Both the position numbers and the translations under genes were made by a program. Shown here in pieces: positions 16,049 through 25,783 of a stretch of 64,000 nt of DNA (within the stretch, counting starts at the first letter, position 1; every line of letters starts with the position of its first letter). The notes under the pieces are model-generated. The model had not been told where the DNA came from. It searched no databases and worked only from the letters and a program-made list of their open reading frames with translations. This stretch comes from Candidatus Hydrogenedentes bacterium UBA2224 (lineage in GTDB: Bacteria; Hydrogenedentota; Hydrogenedentia; Hydrogenedentales; SLHB01), in NCBI GenBank assembly GCA_002348185.1, contig DDYW01000021.1, positions 1 through 64,000 on the forward strand, read 5' to 3'.

Positions 16049-19000
16049 ATGAACGAAACCGCTCATCCCCCCCGGAAATCGTGGCTCCGCCGTCACAAAT
16101 GGCTGACCGCTCTGGCGGTCGTGGCCGTGCTGCTGCTCGTGGCCATCCAGGCGGCTGAGTATTTCGTGCACATCGACCGCTACCGCGGCCAGGTCGTGCG
16201 GATGCTCGAGGACCGGACCGGTATGCCTGTGTCGATCGAACGCCTTGAACTGACGCTCTTCCCGCAACCGTCCGTGGCGGCCCGCAACCTCACGATTGGC
16301 GAGGGCGAACTCCAGGCCCAGTGCGCCGAAGCCCGGGCGGCCGCGAGCTGGAACGGCCTGATGTCTCGCCAGATCCACGTCACCGAGGTCGACTTTTACG
16401 GGCTGGTGGCGGCGCTCCCCCGCGAAGTCGCGGTCATTCGGGACCGGATTGCCTACATTCAGGAGAAGATGAAGGCGAAACAGGCGCCGCCCACATGGAA
16501 GGTCGCCGTTGACCGGGTTCGGGCCCGTTCCGCGCGCATCGCGGTATCCGGATTCGACCAGCCCGTGTTTGAAGGCGATCTCGATGTGCGCGATGTGCTC
16601 ACGGGCGCGATTCCGCTTACGCTCGACGGCGCGCTCCCGTTCCTGGGCGAGCCGTCGCGCGGCGAGGCCGAACTGCTCTTTACCGTGCAGAAAGACGCCG
16701 AGCCGCTGGTGGTCCCGTCCGGATGGCTCGCGGTCAGGGGAGTCGACCCGCGGCGGGTTCTGGACAGGGAAGCCATGCCGCCGCTCGTGTTCGAGGTTCG
16801 CGCGACGTTCGACGAGGTCACGGCCGACCTCATCGGCATGAAGATCACGGGCGAGGCGGTCGCGGCCGAGGGTGCGCCGGAGCTGCTGCGCGCGGCGGCC
16901 GGCCCGTTCAACGGAACGCTCTGGATTCGCGGTTCTGAGGTCACGCTGAACGACCTGACCCTGACCGCGCCCAGCCTGACCGCGCTCGCCGACGCCACGC
17001 GCACGGCCGACGGCGCCATCGCCTGTGAACTCCAGGACGTGCAGGTCCGGGGCGACGCGCTCGTGGCCGTGTATGCCATGGTCAATTCCGAACGGTTGCA
17101 GCTTGTCCCCCAGAAGGACGCGGCCATCACCGCCACCAACATGCTGGTGGGCGTCGACGCCGAAGGCGCGCTGCGCCTGGTGAAGGGCCAGGTCCAGTTT
17201 GCGGGCGTGCAACCCACGCTGGCCGACGGCTCCAGACCGTTCGGCGACATCCAGGGCCAGGTGCATCTCGACGAGGGCGTGGTCCAAATCGACGAAATCA
17301 CCGGTTCGGGGCTCGCGGTGCGCGGTTCGGTCAGGCCCGATCTGAAACGGAAGGGGGCGTCTGTCGACCTCGAGGCCGATCTCACGCTGTCCCCGGGGGT
17401 CGTCGCGGCGTTCATGAAAGACACCACGCGCGTCAAGGGCCTGTCCGGGCACGTTGCCTTCAAACGCATCGCCGGCACGTTTGAACAGGGGAAACCGCTC
17501 CCCGACGACCTCACGATCGACGGCGTGCTCGAAAAAGCGCAGGCCACCCTCGTGCTCGGCGGACTCGAGGAGTCCCTGACCGGCATTTCGGGGCGCTTTG
17601 CCGCCGAACCCGGCGCGGTGAAGGTCACGGGTTCGTGCACCTCGACGCTCCTCGGCCCAATCTCCGCCAACGCGCGGATCACGCCGGAAAAGCAGCACGT
17701 CACCGGGGTGGTCCAGGCCGATCTCGCCCGGCTCAACCTGCCGTTCCCGGAAGACGAAACCGCCCGCAACGCCGTCATGAACGTCGCCCGCGCCTATGGC
17801 GCGTCGGCGTTCGATGTCGAGGTGACCCTGCCCACCGCGACCGCGCCCGCGGGCGCTGTCCGTATCACGCGCCAGGGCGCGCCTGAACTTTCGGCGATCG
17901 TCGCGCTGGCGCGTGCCCGGGACGCACTCTCGATGGCATCGGCGGACACGCGCGCCGTCGTGCCCCTGGCCGCGGTTCGCGACCTGGCCCCCGGCTCGGT
18001 GCAGCTGGAGGGGACCGCGGCCGTGACGGCCGCCGTCCCCCTGAACCAGGATTCGTTCGAGGCCCATGTGGACCTCGCGCAGGCGGCGCTGCGCATTGGC
18101 GAGTACGTCCACAAACAGCCCGGCGACCCCGCCACGGCCGACGTGCTCGTGGCGCGTGTGAACGATGCGTGGAAAGCCCGGACCGTTACGCTGCATTACG
18201 GCGGCGAAGATTTCGTGGCCCGGTTTGAAGGGGACCGCATCGTGAGCGATTTCGAGTTCGAGGTCGCGTCGCTGCGGCCTTTGTTTGCGGGTACCGTCCA
18301 GGCGAACGGGCAGGCCCGGGGTTCTCTCAAGACCCATCCGGTGGAGCTTGAGATGCAGCTCGAAAACTGCGCCCTGGCGCTCTCGGACACGCTCCGCTTT
18401 GATTCGCTCAGCGGCCGCGTGGCCTATGCCGGCGAGACGCCCCGCGTCGACAAGCTCGCCGTGCGCGGGCTCAACTCCGATTTCACCCTGACCCTCGACG
18501 CCACGCCGGAAGGCGTCTGGCAGGGCGCCGTGCGCGGCAACCAACTCGACGTGGATTCGGTGACCGCTGCGCTGCGGGGGTTCAAAGGAAACGACACGGC
18601 GGCGGACGCGCCGAAGCCGGCCGCCACGAAGTCGCCGCCTCCCGTGAACCTCGACGTGCAGTTGGCCAAAGTCCTGTACCGTACCGCGGAAGTCGGCGAC
18701 GTGCGGGCCCGGGTGACCGGGCGAGACGGCGTCTACGATATCCGGGACCTTTCCCTGGCCCCCGGCGGCGGTACCGTCACGGGCACGGCACAGGTGCGCA
18801 TGGCGGGCGAGCCCGGTCCTTCCACGCTCGCGCTGGACCTCGCCTTGAACAACGTTGACCTTGCCGCGGTGGACGGTATCGCGTTCGTCACGCCCCGGGG
18901 ACTTAAAGGGGCGACTTCCGGAACGGTTAAGGTGACCGCGCCTTTCGGGAGCGGCCTGAACCCGACCCACGGCGCGACAGGGACCGTGCAGTTTGTTTCG

Positions 19001-19594
19001 CGAAACGGCACCCTGGGTCGGCTGGGCATCGCCACGAAGATCCTGACGATTATGCGAACCACCGAGATCATCCGGCTGCGCCTGCCTCCCACCAAAGATG
19101 AAGGCATCACCTTCGACACCTGCGACGCCAGGGCCGTGCTCGATTCGGGGTTCATGACCATCGAACAGTTCGACCTTAAGAGCCCCACCCTCGCCATGGC
19201 CGCCAAGGGGACCATGGACTTTCCGCGCAACGCCACCGAGATGACCGTGGACATCCATCTCCTCCAGATGGCCACGCAGGTCCTCGACATTGTCAAGCTC
19301 GACGGCGTCGCCGACGAAATCCGTAAACAGTCCAGCTACCGCCTCGCGATATCCGGGCCCCCCGACGATCCCAGGGTGTCCGTGCAGGGGCTGACGACCG
19401 CCGAGGGCCTGACCGGACCCGTGACTGGCGCCGCGAGAGACGCCGCCAAGACCGGACAGCAGACCGTCGTCGACGTGCTTCAGGGGTCCGCGGGCATTTT
19501 GCGCGACATTCTCGGCGGCGGCGCCAAGAACCAGCAGCCCGCGCCGCAGGAGGAACCCGCGCCGGAAGCGCCGCCGCAAGCGCCCGCGCCCTAG
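16049..19594 (+). CDS. AsmA-like envelope protein
   Basis: An 1181-residue protein with a basic N-terminus, one membrane helix (about residues 17-36, ALAVVAVLLLVAIQ) and a very long beta-rich periplasmic part. The start of the mature region (GMPVSIERLELTLFPQPSVAARNLTIG, residues about 57-83, read as two pieces) is the AsmA signature; the C-terminal part (FDLKSPTLAMAAKGTMDF) is the AsmA-2 type. Such proteins are thought to form lipid-carrying bridges or to affect outer-membrane assembly. The last 25 residues are Pro/Ala/Gln-rich. GGTGAG lies before the ATG at 16049; upstream in-frame sequence looks non-coding. The gene stands alone between convergent and divergent neighbours. Confidence 0.85.
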   Translation: MNETAHPPRKSWLRRHKWLTALAVVAVLLLVAIQAAEYFVHIDRYRGQVVRMLEDRTGMPVSIERLELTLFPQPSVAARNLTIGEGELQAQCAEARAAASWNGLMSRQIHVTEVDFYGLVAALPREVAVIRDRIAYIQEKMKAKQAPPTWKVAVDRVRARSARIAVSGFDQPVFEGDLDVRDVLTGAIPLTLDGALPFLGEPSRGEAELLFTVQKDAEPLVVPSGWLAVRGVDPRRVLDREAMPPLVFEVRATFDEVTADLIGMKITGEAVAAEGAPELLRAAAGPFNGTLWIRGSEVTLNDLTLTAPSLTALADATRTADGAIACELQDVQVRGDALVAVYAMVNSERLQLVPQKDAAITATNMLVGVDAEGALRLVKGQVQFAGVQPTLADGSRPFGDIQGQVHLDEGVVQIDEITGSGLAVRGSVRPDLKRKGASVDLEADLTLSPGVVAAFMKDTTRVKGLSGHVAFKRIAGTFEQGKPLPDDLTIDGVLEKAQATLVLGGLEESLTGISGRFAAEPGAVKVTGSCTSTLLGPISANARITPEKQHVTGVVQADLARLNLPFPEDETARNAVMNVARAYGASAFDVEVTLPTATAPAGAVRITRQGAPELSAIVALARARDALSMASADTRAVVPLAAVRDLAPGSVQLEGTAAVTAAVPLNQDSFEAHVDLAQAALRIGEYVHKQPGDPATADVLVARVNDAWKARTVTLHYGGEDFVARFEGDRIVSDFEFEVASLRPLFAGTVQANGQARGSLKTHPVELEMQLENCALALSDTLRFDSLSGRVAYAGETPRVDKLAVRGLNSDFTLTLDATPEGVWQGAVRGNQLDVDSVTAALRGFKGNDTAADAPKPAATKSPPPVNLDVQLAKVLYRTAEVGDVRARVTGRDGVYDIRDLSLAPGGGTVTGTAQVRMAGEPGPSTLALDLALNNVDLAAVDGIAFVTPRGLKGATSGTVKVTAPFGSGLNPTHGATGTVQFVSRNGTLGRLGIATKILTIMRTTEIIRLRLPPTKDEGITFDTCDARAVLDSGFMTIEQFDLKSPTLAMAAKGTMDFPRNATEMTVDIHLLQMATQVLDIVKLDGVADEIRKQSSYRLAISGPPDDPRVSVQGLTTAEGLTGPVTGAARDAAKTGQQTVVDVLQGSAGILRDILGGGAKNQQPAPQEEPAPEAPPQAPAP

Positions 19595-19619
19595 GCGGCC
19601 GGCACGCGGCGGCATCTTG

Positions 19620-21326
19620 TTACCGGATGGCGAGCGTGCGTTCGATGGCGGTTCCGGCCGGAGGGATGACGTAGTACTGGTTCGGGGACCGTTCCGCGGC
19701 CGGCTCGGTGGTGTAGGGCGCCCCGTCGGGCGTCAGCGTGATGGTCTTGTTGGCCGCATCGAGGCCCGCCGGGATGTAGAGGATCGTCGGTGCGGTAATA
19801 TTCGGGTCTTCGCGCCAGGTGCAGGTGAACGCCCCCGCGATGAGGTCGTTGTCGTAGGCGACCAGCGTTCCCGCGAGGCGCACCGGGACCGCCCGCTGCA
19901 GCGCGGGCAGGTAGGCCGCATCGGGCAGGTAGTTTCCGTATTCCCAGTAGGTGTCGCCGCATCCGAGCGTCTCGAACACGTCCACCACGCCCCAGGCCGC
20001 GGGCACGACGTCCGCGCCGTGCCCGCCGAAGGCCCCCCATTCGCCCACCAGCATCGGCATATCGAGGCGTTCGGCCGTCTCGCGATGGCGCGTGAAGATG
20101 AGTTCCACCCGCGCATTGCTCGCGCGCGCCAGGTGCGGCGTATCCACGACGATGTCGTACCCGTGCGGCGCGTAGGCCTGCTGGGAGTCGCGGCAGCCGT
20201 CCGGTCCTATGAGCGGCTGAATGTGCGAGTACACGCCCATGTTCGAGGCGTAGTTGGCCTCCATGAATATGATGTGGTTGGTGTCGACTTCGCGGATCGC
20301 GTCGGTGACCCGCTGGTACATGCCCATCAGGTGGGTCTTCTCGAATTCCTCGTAGACGGTGGCGGACGCGTCCACAATCTGCCTGTAGAATTCCGGGTCG
20401 TCCATGTAGTGCATGAGCCGACCGCGCTCTTCGGCATTGAGCCACATGGCGATCATCTCCCCGGCTGACGGCGCGGTGTCGCCCATCCTGGCCCGGAGCA
20501 GTTCGGCGGCCTTGCCGATCATGAGCGACTGGCCGCGCAGGATCGCCTTGCCCGGAAACGGTTCGTTCATCAGGTCGTAGCCGATGACGGTGGGATTGTC
20601 GGCATACCGTTCGGCCACATGGCGCCATGCCATCGCGTAGTGGTCCTGAATGCCGAGGCCGTCCGAAGCCGGTGTGTTCGCCCAGAAGTTCTCAAACGCC
20701 CGCTGAATGGCCGGGCTGGTGAGATAGGCGTCGCTCCAGACATCGCCCCGGTCGATGTGGGGCTGGTCGTCCGTCAGCGTGGCCCATCCGGGCGCGCCGT
20801 CTGAATACAGCACGCTGTAGAGGTCCTGGTGCATGTCGAAAAAGACGTAGAGGCCCTGGTTCGCGGCCCACGCCACGCGCTGGTCCATCCCGGCCAGGTA
20901 CGCGTCGTCATAGACGCCCGGTTCGGGTTCCAGACCATCCCAGATGATGCCCAGGCGGATCACGTTCATGCCCCAGTCGCGCAAGCGGGCGAAATCGGCC
21001 TCGCTGTGCCACGAGAGGTAATTGCGCTCAGGCGATTTGTCGACCACATTGACGCCGTGCAGCAGCATTTCCCGCCCTTCCGTGTCGATGAAGCGGCGTC
21101 CCGACGTGGTGATGAAACGGGTCGTGTCCACGGGCGGCCACGCCGGAACCGCGCGGGTTTCCGCGGCGGGTTCGGGCAGGGGCAGGGATGATGCCGGCGC
21201 GGGCGGGACGGAGGGTTCCGCCGGGGCCACAGGCGCGGGCGGTTCCGGCGGCGCTTGCTGTTTGCCGCCGCAGCCCACCACCGTCAGGGTCCACGCAATC
21301 ATCCAGACAAGAACAGCTGCTCTCAC
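19620..21326 (-). CDS. GH5 lipoprotein (endoglycosylceramidase-like)
   Basis: A 568-residue lipoprotein: hydrophobic leader then LTVVGC with the lipidated Cys, followed by a Pro/Ala-rich linker. The catalytic domain starts FIDTEGREMLLHGVNVVDKS. It has the GH5 acid/base in YDLMNEPFPG (E255) and the nucleophile in MLVGEWGAFGG (E429), and FFDMHQDLYS as in bacterial endoglycoceramidases and related GH5 enzymes. A C-terminal beta domain follows. I chose GTG 21326 because GGGAGA lies 7 nt upstream; an in-frame ATG five codons earlier (21341) has no clear ribosome site. Substrate may be a glycolipid or an unrelated beta-glycan. It converges with the AsmA-like gene across a 25-bp gap. Confidence 0.85.
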   Translation of the reverse strand: MRAAVLVWMIAWTLTVVGCGGKQQAPPEPPAPVAPAEPSVPPAPASSLPLPEPAAETRAVPAWPPVDTTRFITTSGRRFIDTEGREMLLHGVNVVDKSPERNYLSWHSEADFARLRDWGMNVIRLGIIWDGLEPEPGVYDDAYLAGMDQRVAWAANQGLYVFFDMHQDLYSVLYSDGAPGWATLTDDQPHIDRGDVWSDAYLTSPAIQRAFENFWANTPASDGLGIQDHYAMAWRHVAERYADNPTVIGYDLMNEPFPGKAILRGQSLMIGKAAELLRARMGDTAPSAGEMIAMWLNAEERGRLMHYMDDPEFYRQIVDASATVYEEFEKTHLMGMYQRVTDAIREVDTNHIIFMEANYASNMGVYSHIQPLIGPDGCRDSQQAYAPHGYDIVVDTPHLARASNARVELIFTRHRETAERLDMPMLVGEWGAFGGHGADVVPAAWGVVDVFETLGCGDTYWEYGNYLPDAAYLPALQRAVPVRLAGTLVAYDNDLIAGAFTCTWREDPNITAPTILYIPAGLDAANKTITLTPDGAPYTTEPAAERSPNQYYVIPPAGTAIERTLAIR

Positions 21327-21486
21327 GTCATGTTCTCCCATCGATTCACTGCGGGATGCGTTCGACCGCAGCGGTTCCTTCCACCGGCGGATGCCGGTCC
21401 CGAAGAACACGCATCATCCCAGATCTCGCCCGCTCCGTCCAGTCAGCCGCCTGGCATCCAAATCGCCGGGGGAGCACGAAGGAAAT

Positions 21487-21600
21487 GTGGACGGGGTGGA
21501 CGGGGTGGACGAGATGGACGAGATGGACGTTGTTGTTCGACTTCGTCGTACTCATCCGGGTAGGCACGTCCACAGGGTCCACAGGGTCCACAGGGTCCCA
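21487..21600. repeat. Inverted pair of 9-bp arrays, locus 3
   Basis: Five units of GTGGAC/ATGGAC (21487-21528) face four units of GTCCAC/GTCCCA (21568-21600) across 39 bp. Because the units are inverted, the whole block could fold into a long imperfect hairpin. It fills most of the 301-bp gap between the GH5 and glycosyltransferase genes, which otherwise holds nothing recognisable. Confidence 0.85.
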
Positions 21601-21627
21601 AGGACCGCCGCCCCTGGCGCGGCCGCC

Positions 21628-22755
21628 CTATTCCGGCAATGACTCAGCCCGGCCGCAAACCATTTCGTACACGGTCTCGATGCGGCGGACAAGCAGGGCG
21701 CGGCGGTGCTGGGTCCGGATCGTTTCGCGCGCGGCGGTGCCGAGGTATTCGCGCAGGCTTCGGTCGCGCCGCAAGCGGAGGATGGCCTCCGCCAGGGCGC
21801 GGGCATCGTTGTCGGGGACGATCACGCCATCGATGCCGTCGGTAATCGGGCCCGCGGCGGAACGGCACGCGATGACCGGCCTTCCCGCGGCCATGGCGTT
21901 GAGGATCTTGATGGGATACCCCGACCATGAGACGCGGGGACAGACCACGATGACGTCGCGCGCCAGGGCTTCCCGTGGCGCCGTCATGCCGGCCGACGAT
22001 ACGGCCTCGGCGGCGTGGAGGCGCCCGCCCGGGTTTGGGGCCGCGGTAGCCACGAGCAGGCGCGCGTCCGGTTCGGCATCACGCACGGCGCGCATCGCCT
22101 CTTCCAGGAGCCCGAGGTTCTGGTAGGCGTCGAGGTTCCCCGTGTACAGGACCTCCGCGGGCGCCTCGTCATACGCGGGCTGCGCAAAGTCGCCCGGGTC
22201 CGCCGACGGCGGGATGACGGAGACCTGCCCCGCTTCGCAGCCGTTCGAAACCAGGTATTCGGCCAACGCCGGATGCGGCACGAGCACATGATCGGCCCGC
22301 CGGGGGAAGGTCCGGTCGAGCCAGGCGCCGAAGCGCCGCGCCCACGCCTGCCCCGGGAAATACCAGGGCAACTCGTCGGCCATGGCGTTGTGCGCGTGGT
22401 ACACGAGCGGCCGTGCCCGTGACGCCAAGGCCACCAGCAGGCCCTCGTAGTTGTGCGCGTGAATGACCTCGGGGCGCTGGTCCCGTACCGTCCGGCGCAG
22501 CATGCTCACCAGTAAGGCGTCGGCCACAGGTTTCAGGAGCGAGGGCCCCGACGACGTCGCACGGTAGCCCGGCAGTTTCCACGAGCGGTGTACCGCGAAC
22601 CCGTCCCCGGCCTCGCCGGCGCCATGGCCATACACCACCAGGCGGATGTCGTGCCCGGCCTCGTGAAGCGCCTGTGCCGTATCGCGAATCAGGACCTGCG
22701 ACCCCTGCGGCACCGGGTAGGGGCATGCGGCAACCATGACGATGCGGCGCGTCAT
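21628..22755 (-). CDS. Glycosyltransferase family 4
   Basis: A 375-residue GT-B glycosyltransferase. The N-terminal domain has the glycine loop PYPVPQGSQVLI and VIHAHNYEG; the C-terminal domain has VLYTGNLDAYQNLG and the retaining-GT motif region PIKILNAMAAGRPVIA with a following GVIVP loop. The E of the usual E-x7-E motif is replaced (KILNAMAAG), so the nucleotide-sugar pocket may differ. Its ATG overlaps the stop of the upstream phosphodiesterase by 4 bp, so the two are coupled. Sugar donor and acceptor are unknown. Confidence 0.9.
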   Translation of the reverse strand: MTRRIVMVAACPYPVPQGSQVLIRDTAQALHEAGHDIRLVVYGHGAGEAGDGFAVHRSWKLPGYRATSSGPSLLKPVADALLVSMLRRTVRDQRPEVIHAHNYEGLLVALASRARPLVYHAHNAMADELPWYFPGQAWARRFGAWLDRTFPRRADHVLVPHPALAEYLVSNGCEAGQVSVIPPSADPGDFAQPAYDEAPAEVLYTGNLDAYQNLGLLEEAMRAVRDAEPDARLLVATAAPNPGGRLHAAEAVSSAGMTAPREALARDVIVVCPRVSWSGYPIKILNAMAAGRPVIACRSAAGPITDGIDGVIVPDNDARALAEAILRLRRDRSLREYLGTAARETIRTQHRRALLVRRIETVYEMVCGRAESLPE

Positions 22756-24332
22756 TCGAAGTACCCCAGGTCGCGGAGCCGCCGTTCGACGGCGTCGCTT
22801 TCGCCCGCCGAATACGTTCTGCCCCCCGTGGCGGCGCAGGGCATTTCCGCGACCGTGGTTGCGCCGGGTTCCAGAAGGCTCGCGCCGTCCATGGGCGGGG
22901 CCGGAACGCCCAGTTCCGCAAGCACGGTGGGGGCGACGTCTTCGAGCCGGGCATAGCCGGCCGGGGTGGGTTTCGAGAGCAAGAGCACGCCTGTCGGACG
23001 GTGGTTGCCGTTCATGCCGCGTTCCTTGCCGCCCAGGTATTCATCGGGCCCAATCCGCCGGAACGGAGGGCCGCCGCGCGCCCGGAGGCACGAATGCGAA
23101 TAGCCGTTCTCGAGGGCGAGTTCGAGGACGATATCAGGCGCGCGCGCGACGTACGGCCCGTCAAACAGTTCGTCGCGATGCCAGGCGTTCGCAATGGGTT
23201 CCCAGGCGCGCAGCTCCACGCACAGGCGTTCGCAGAACGCACGGTACTCCGTCGCGTCCACCCTGCCCAGCGGTTCCCGGCCGCGCAGGTTGATCCGGAT
23301 CGACGGGAAGTAGTTCAGTTCCTCCGACCAGGCCGTCGTGCGCGCCCAGTCAATGCCGCCGAAGCGCGACGCGCTCTCCGCCCGCGACGCGAGCCCCCGC
23401 AGGCGCCGGAACAGCGCCCCGCGCCAGGATTCGGGCACGAGGGTCAAACCGGCCCGCTTGAGATACGACCGCGCCCCGCCCGAAAAGGCGAGGTAGCCCC
23501 GTTCCGCCAGCCAGTTGTTGAGATGGACGACTCCCGTGCCCGCGCCGCCAAATCCGTGGTCCGAAACCACCCCGACGGTCACATCGCCGCCCGCGGCGTC
23601 CACCAGCCGCCCCACCGCCGCATCGAGACGTTCGTAGACCTGCGCGATGGCGTCCTCAAACCCGGCCCGATGTCTCGGTGAGCCGGGGTCATGAAACAGC
23701 CAGAAATGGTGGGCCACCGTGTCCGATTCGCCAAAGACCACCATGAAAAAGTCCCAGGGTTCCCGGCGATACAGCCGCAGGGCCGTCGATTCCTTGAGGG
23801 CCAGCCCCGCGAGCAGGCGGGCGAGAGCCCGGGCATGCCAGCCGGGTCCCGGGGCGGTTTCCTGAAAATCGGCAAAACGCCAGTCCCGCACGTCGTCGTA
23901 CCACTCCGGGGGCGCCACAAACGACCGGTCGATGCGCGTGCATACCGGCGAGTCAAAGCCGGAAACCATGAATCCATTCACGGGCTCAGGCGGATACGTC
24001 GCGGGAACGCCCAGCACGCCCACCCGTTTGCCCGCCGCCGAAAGCAGGTTCCACAACGCCGGTGCGCCCCGCGCGGTGCTGTTGACGAATTCGAGGGCGT
24101 AGGCCCCTTCGCGCATGGCCGTAAAATCGAAAATGCCGTGTTTCCCGGGATTCACGCCGGTCGCGCAGGTCGTCCAGGCCGGAAACGTCGCGGGAGGCGT
24201 GGTGCTCGCGCAGGGCAGATACGCCCCTGCCGCGCGGAGCCGCGCCAGGTTCGGCAGACGCCCCGCATCCATCCAGGGTTCCACCAGGGACGGTTCAGCG
24301 CCGTCCAGACCTATCAACAGAAACCGTGCCAT
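22752..24332 (-). CDS. Type I phosphodiesterase / alkaline phosphatase superfamily protein
   Basis: A 526-residue metal-dependent hydrolase. Metal ligand Asp lies in GLDGAEP (D10); the nucleophile region TTPPATFPAWTT has the likely catalytic Thr at 49; NPGKHGIFDF, GESDTVAHHFW and VSDHGFG supply further ligands. No signal peptide is visible. The group includes nucleotide pyrophosphatases and phosphotransferases that act on nucleotide-linked or lipid-linked substrates; the reaction here is unknown. It is translationally coupled to a GT4 gene, which suggests the pair works on one glycoconjugate. Confidence 0.9.
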   Translation of the reverse strand: MARFLLIGLDGAEPSLVEPWMDAGRLPNLARLRAAGAYLPCASTTPPATFPAWTTCATGVNPGKHGIFDFTAMREGAYALEFVNSTARGAPALWNLLSAAGKRVGVLGVPATYPPEPVNGFMVSGFDSPVCTRIDRSFVAPPEWYDDVRDWRFADFQETAPGPGWHARALARLLAGLALKESTALRLYRREPWDFFMVVFGESDTVAHHFWLFHDPGSPRHRAGFEDAIAQVYERLDAAVGRLVDAAGGDVTVGVVSDHGFGGAGTGVVHLNNWLAERGYLAFSGGARSYLKRAGLTLVPESWRGALFRRLRGLASRAESASRFGGIDWARTTAWSEELNYFPSIRINLRGREPLGRVDATEYRAFCERLCVELRAWEPIANAWHRDELFDGPYVARAPDIVLELALENGYSHSCLRARGGPPFRRIGPDEYLGGKERGMNGNHRPTGVLLLSKPTPAGYARLEDVAPTVLAELGVPAPPMDGASLLEPGATTVAEMPCAATGGRTYSAGESDAVERRLRDLGYFE

Positions 24333-24402
24333 GCCCCCATTCTATAGCAAAACCCGCGCCGGAAGCAGGGTGACCCGGGACCGGCGGCCCGGCGAATTCT
24401 TA

Positions 24403-24431
24403 TGGACAACTAGCAAACAATGGGCTATAGT
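24403..24431 (+). promoter_or_regulatory. Candidate promoter of the BamE-like gene
   Basis: TGGACA (24403-24408), 17 bp, TATAGT (24426-24431). Each box misses the consensus by one base. It lies in the 391-bp divergent gap; transcription from here would leave a leader of about 285 nt before the ATG at 24724. The rest of the gap shows no gene. Confidence 0.55.
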
Positions 24432-24723
24432 AGACTCATACACGCGGTGCCAGGCCGGGTGTTACGGGCTGGGGCATGCACCAGGCGCGCGCCAGAATAA
24501 GGGAAAGGCGCATTGCTGGCGGCACGGGCGGCGGCGCGGAACCCGGAGGGGGGTTCCAAACCGCCAGTGAGCCGGGGCGGCTGCCCGCTGCGGCTTCGGC
24601 GGCGAAGGTGTGAACCGTCTTGCGGAATGCGGCGCCTTTCCGCTCGTGTCCCGCGATGGAATTCCGGGCGCCCGGTCCGGGTTGGATCCTGTGACGCGCA
24701 ACTGCGCTGCAAGGTGACGCGCC

Positions 24724-25647
24724 ATGGCAGGATTTCGTCCGGGAAAAGCTGTCGCGCTGCTGCTCAAAGGGATCATCCTGTTCGTTATCTGGGGGGTCAT
24801 TGCGTTTTGCGTCTGGAAATACCTGGGCGGAGAATGGCGGCTGGTTGGAGACGTGACTGCGTATGACCGGGAGGCCGACTGGTACCTGGCCGAATTCCCC
24901 TGGCTCGATCCCCCGCTGGAAGAAGGGGTGCACATCCGCGGGAGAGCGGTTGTGGCCGACGTCACGGAAGGGGCCGTACTGCCCCTGACCTTCGAGTTGC
25001 CTGACGACATTACCCCGAGCTCCCCGGACGAGGTCGGCACGGTCATCCAGATCGAGCGTTTTCTGGAGGAAACCGGCGCCTACGACGACGACACCCCGGC
25101 CTACCGCCAGAATGCGCTGGTCCGCATCGTCGACCTGGGATACGAGTGCGTGATTGGCGAAGCGTTTATCCAGGGCGGGGAACCGCCTGACGAAAAGCCG
25201 AAAAAGGGTCCCGGGCTTGGTGAGCCGCCCGATGACCAGATCCCGGCCCTTGTTGCGGAGCTGCCGCGGCTCACGCTCGATGGCAACCGGGTTTTGGCCG
25301 GCGCGCCCGAGGCCTCGGCCCGGGGCGGGCTGCCGGGCGGACGCCGCACTAGCGCGTTTGCGACCACGCCGCAGTTCGCGAGCGGCGAGGCCCGCGGCGG
25401 CGGTGCGCATGCGGCGTCGGGCCGCGCGGGCGCAGCGCGAAAGCCCAAAGCAGCGGATCTCACGGCGCGGCTGGTTGAGGGTATGACTCCCCGGGATGTC
25501 GGCACCGTGCTGGGAGACCCCGCAAGCCACTCCACCATCGGGTCCGGCGAGCGCGAGGTCAAACGGTATACGTGGCGGCTGCCCGACGGCAGCACGCTCA
25601 CGTGCAGTTTTCGCGCGGACACCCTCCAGAAATGGGAGGTGGAGTAG
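24724..25647 (+). CDS. Membrane-anchored protein with BamE/SmpA-like C-terminal domain
   Basis: A 307-residue protein with one N-terminal membrane helix (about residues 9-32). A beta-rich region follows, then a low-complexity Gly/Ala/Arg linker (about 195-245). The last 60 residues (LVEGMTPRDVGTVLGDPAS, then YTWRLPDGSTLTCSF) follow the SmpA/OmlA/BamE pattern of a start G-M-T, an L-G-x-P turn and a closing beta hairpin. No lipobox is seen, so it is not a canonical BamE lipoprotein. No specific function can be assigned. It lies on the same strand as the dehydrogenase downstream, 136 bp apart. Confidence 0.7.
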   Translation: MAGFRPGKAVALLLKGIILFVIWGVIAFCVWKYLGGEWRLVGDVTAYDREADWYLAEFPWLDPPLEEGVHIRGRAVVADVTEGAVLPLTFELPDDITPSSPDEVGTVIQIERFLEETGAYDDDTPAYRQNALVRIVDLGYECVIGEAFIQGGEPPDEKPKKGPGLGEPPDDQIPALVAELPRLTLDGNRVLAGAPEASARGGLPGGRRTSAFATTPQFASGEARGGGAHAASGRAGAARKPKAADLTARLVEGMTPRDVGTVLGDPASHSTIGSGEREVKRYTWRLPDGSTLTCSFRADTLQKWEVE

Positions 25648-25783
25648 ACACCGCCACTCGCCGTCGCGGAGGCTCCGCCGTAAACCCGGGCCAATTCCCG
25701 TCAACTTGAACCGCCCGCCCCAAAACCGCTATTACTTAGCCCCATCATCAATCGCGCCATCCGCGGGAAGGAACGCACGTGTC

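Noticed and set aside
15746..19615. Continuation of the minus-strand NUDIX frame through the whole AsmA-like region (1475 codons in all)
   Set aside because: The NUDIX protein starts cleanly at 15745. The rest is Arg/Gly/His-rich shadow of the plus-strand AsmA-like gene, which has a proper membrane anchor and domains.
21480..21600. Reading the 9-bp arrays as coding repeats (Met-Asp-Gly or Val-His-Leu)
   Set aside because: All six loci are intergenic, none has a ribosome site at a matching start, and array orientation does not follow neighbouring genes.
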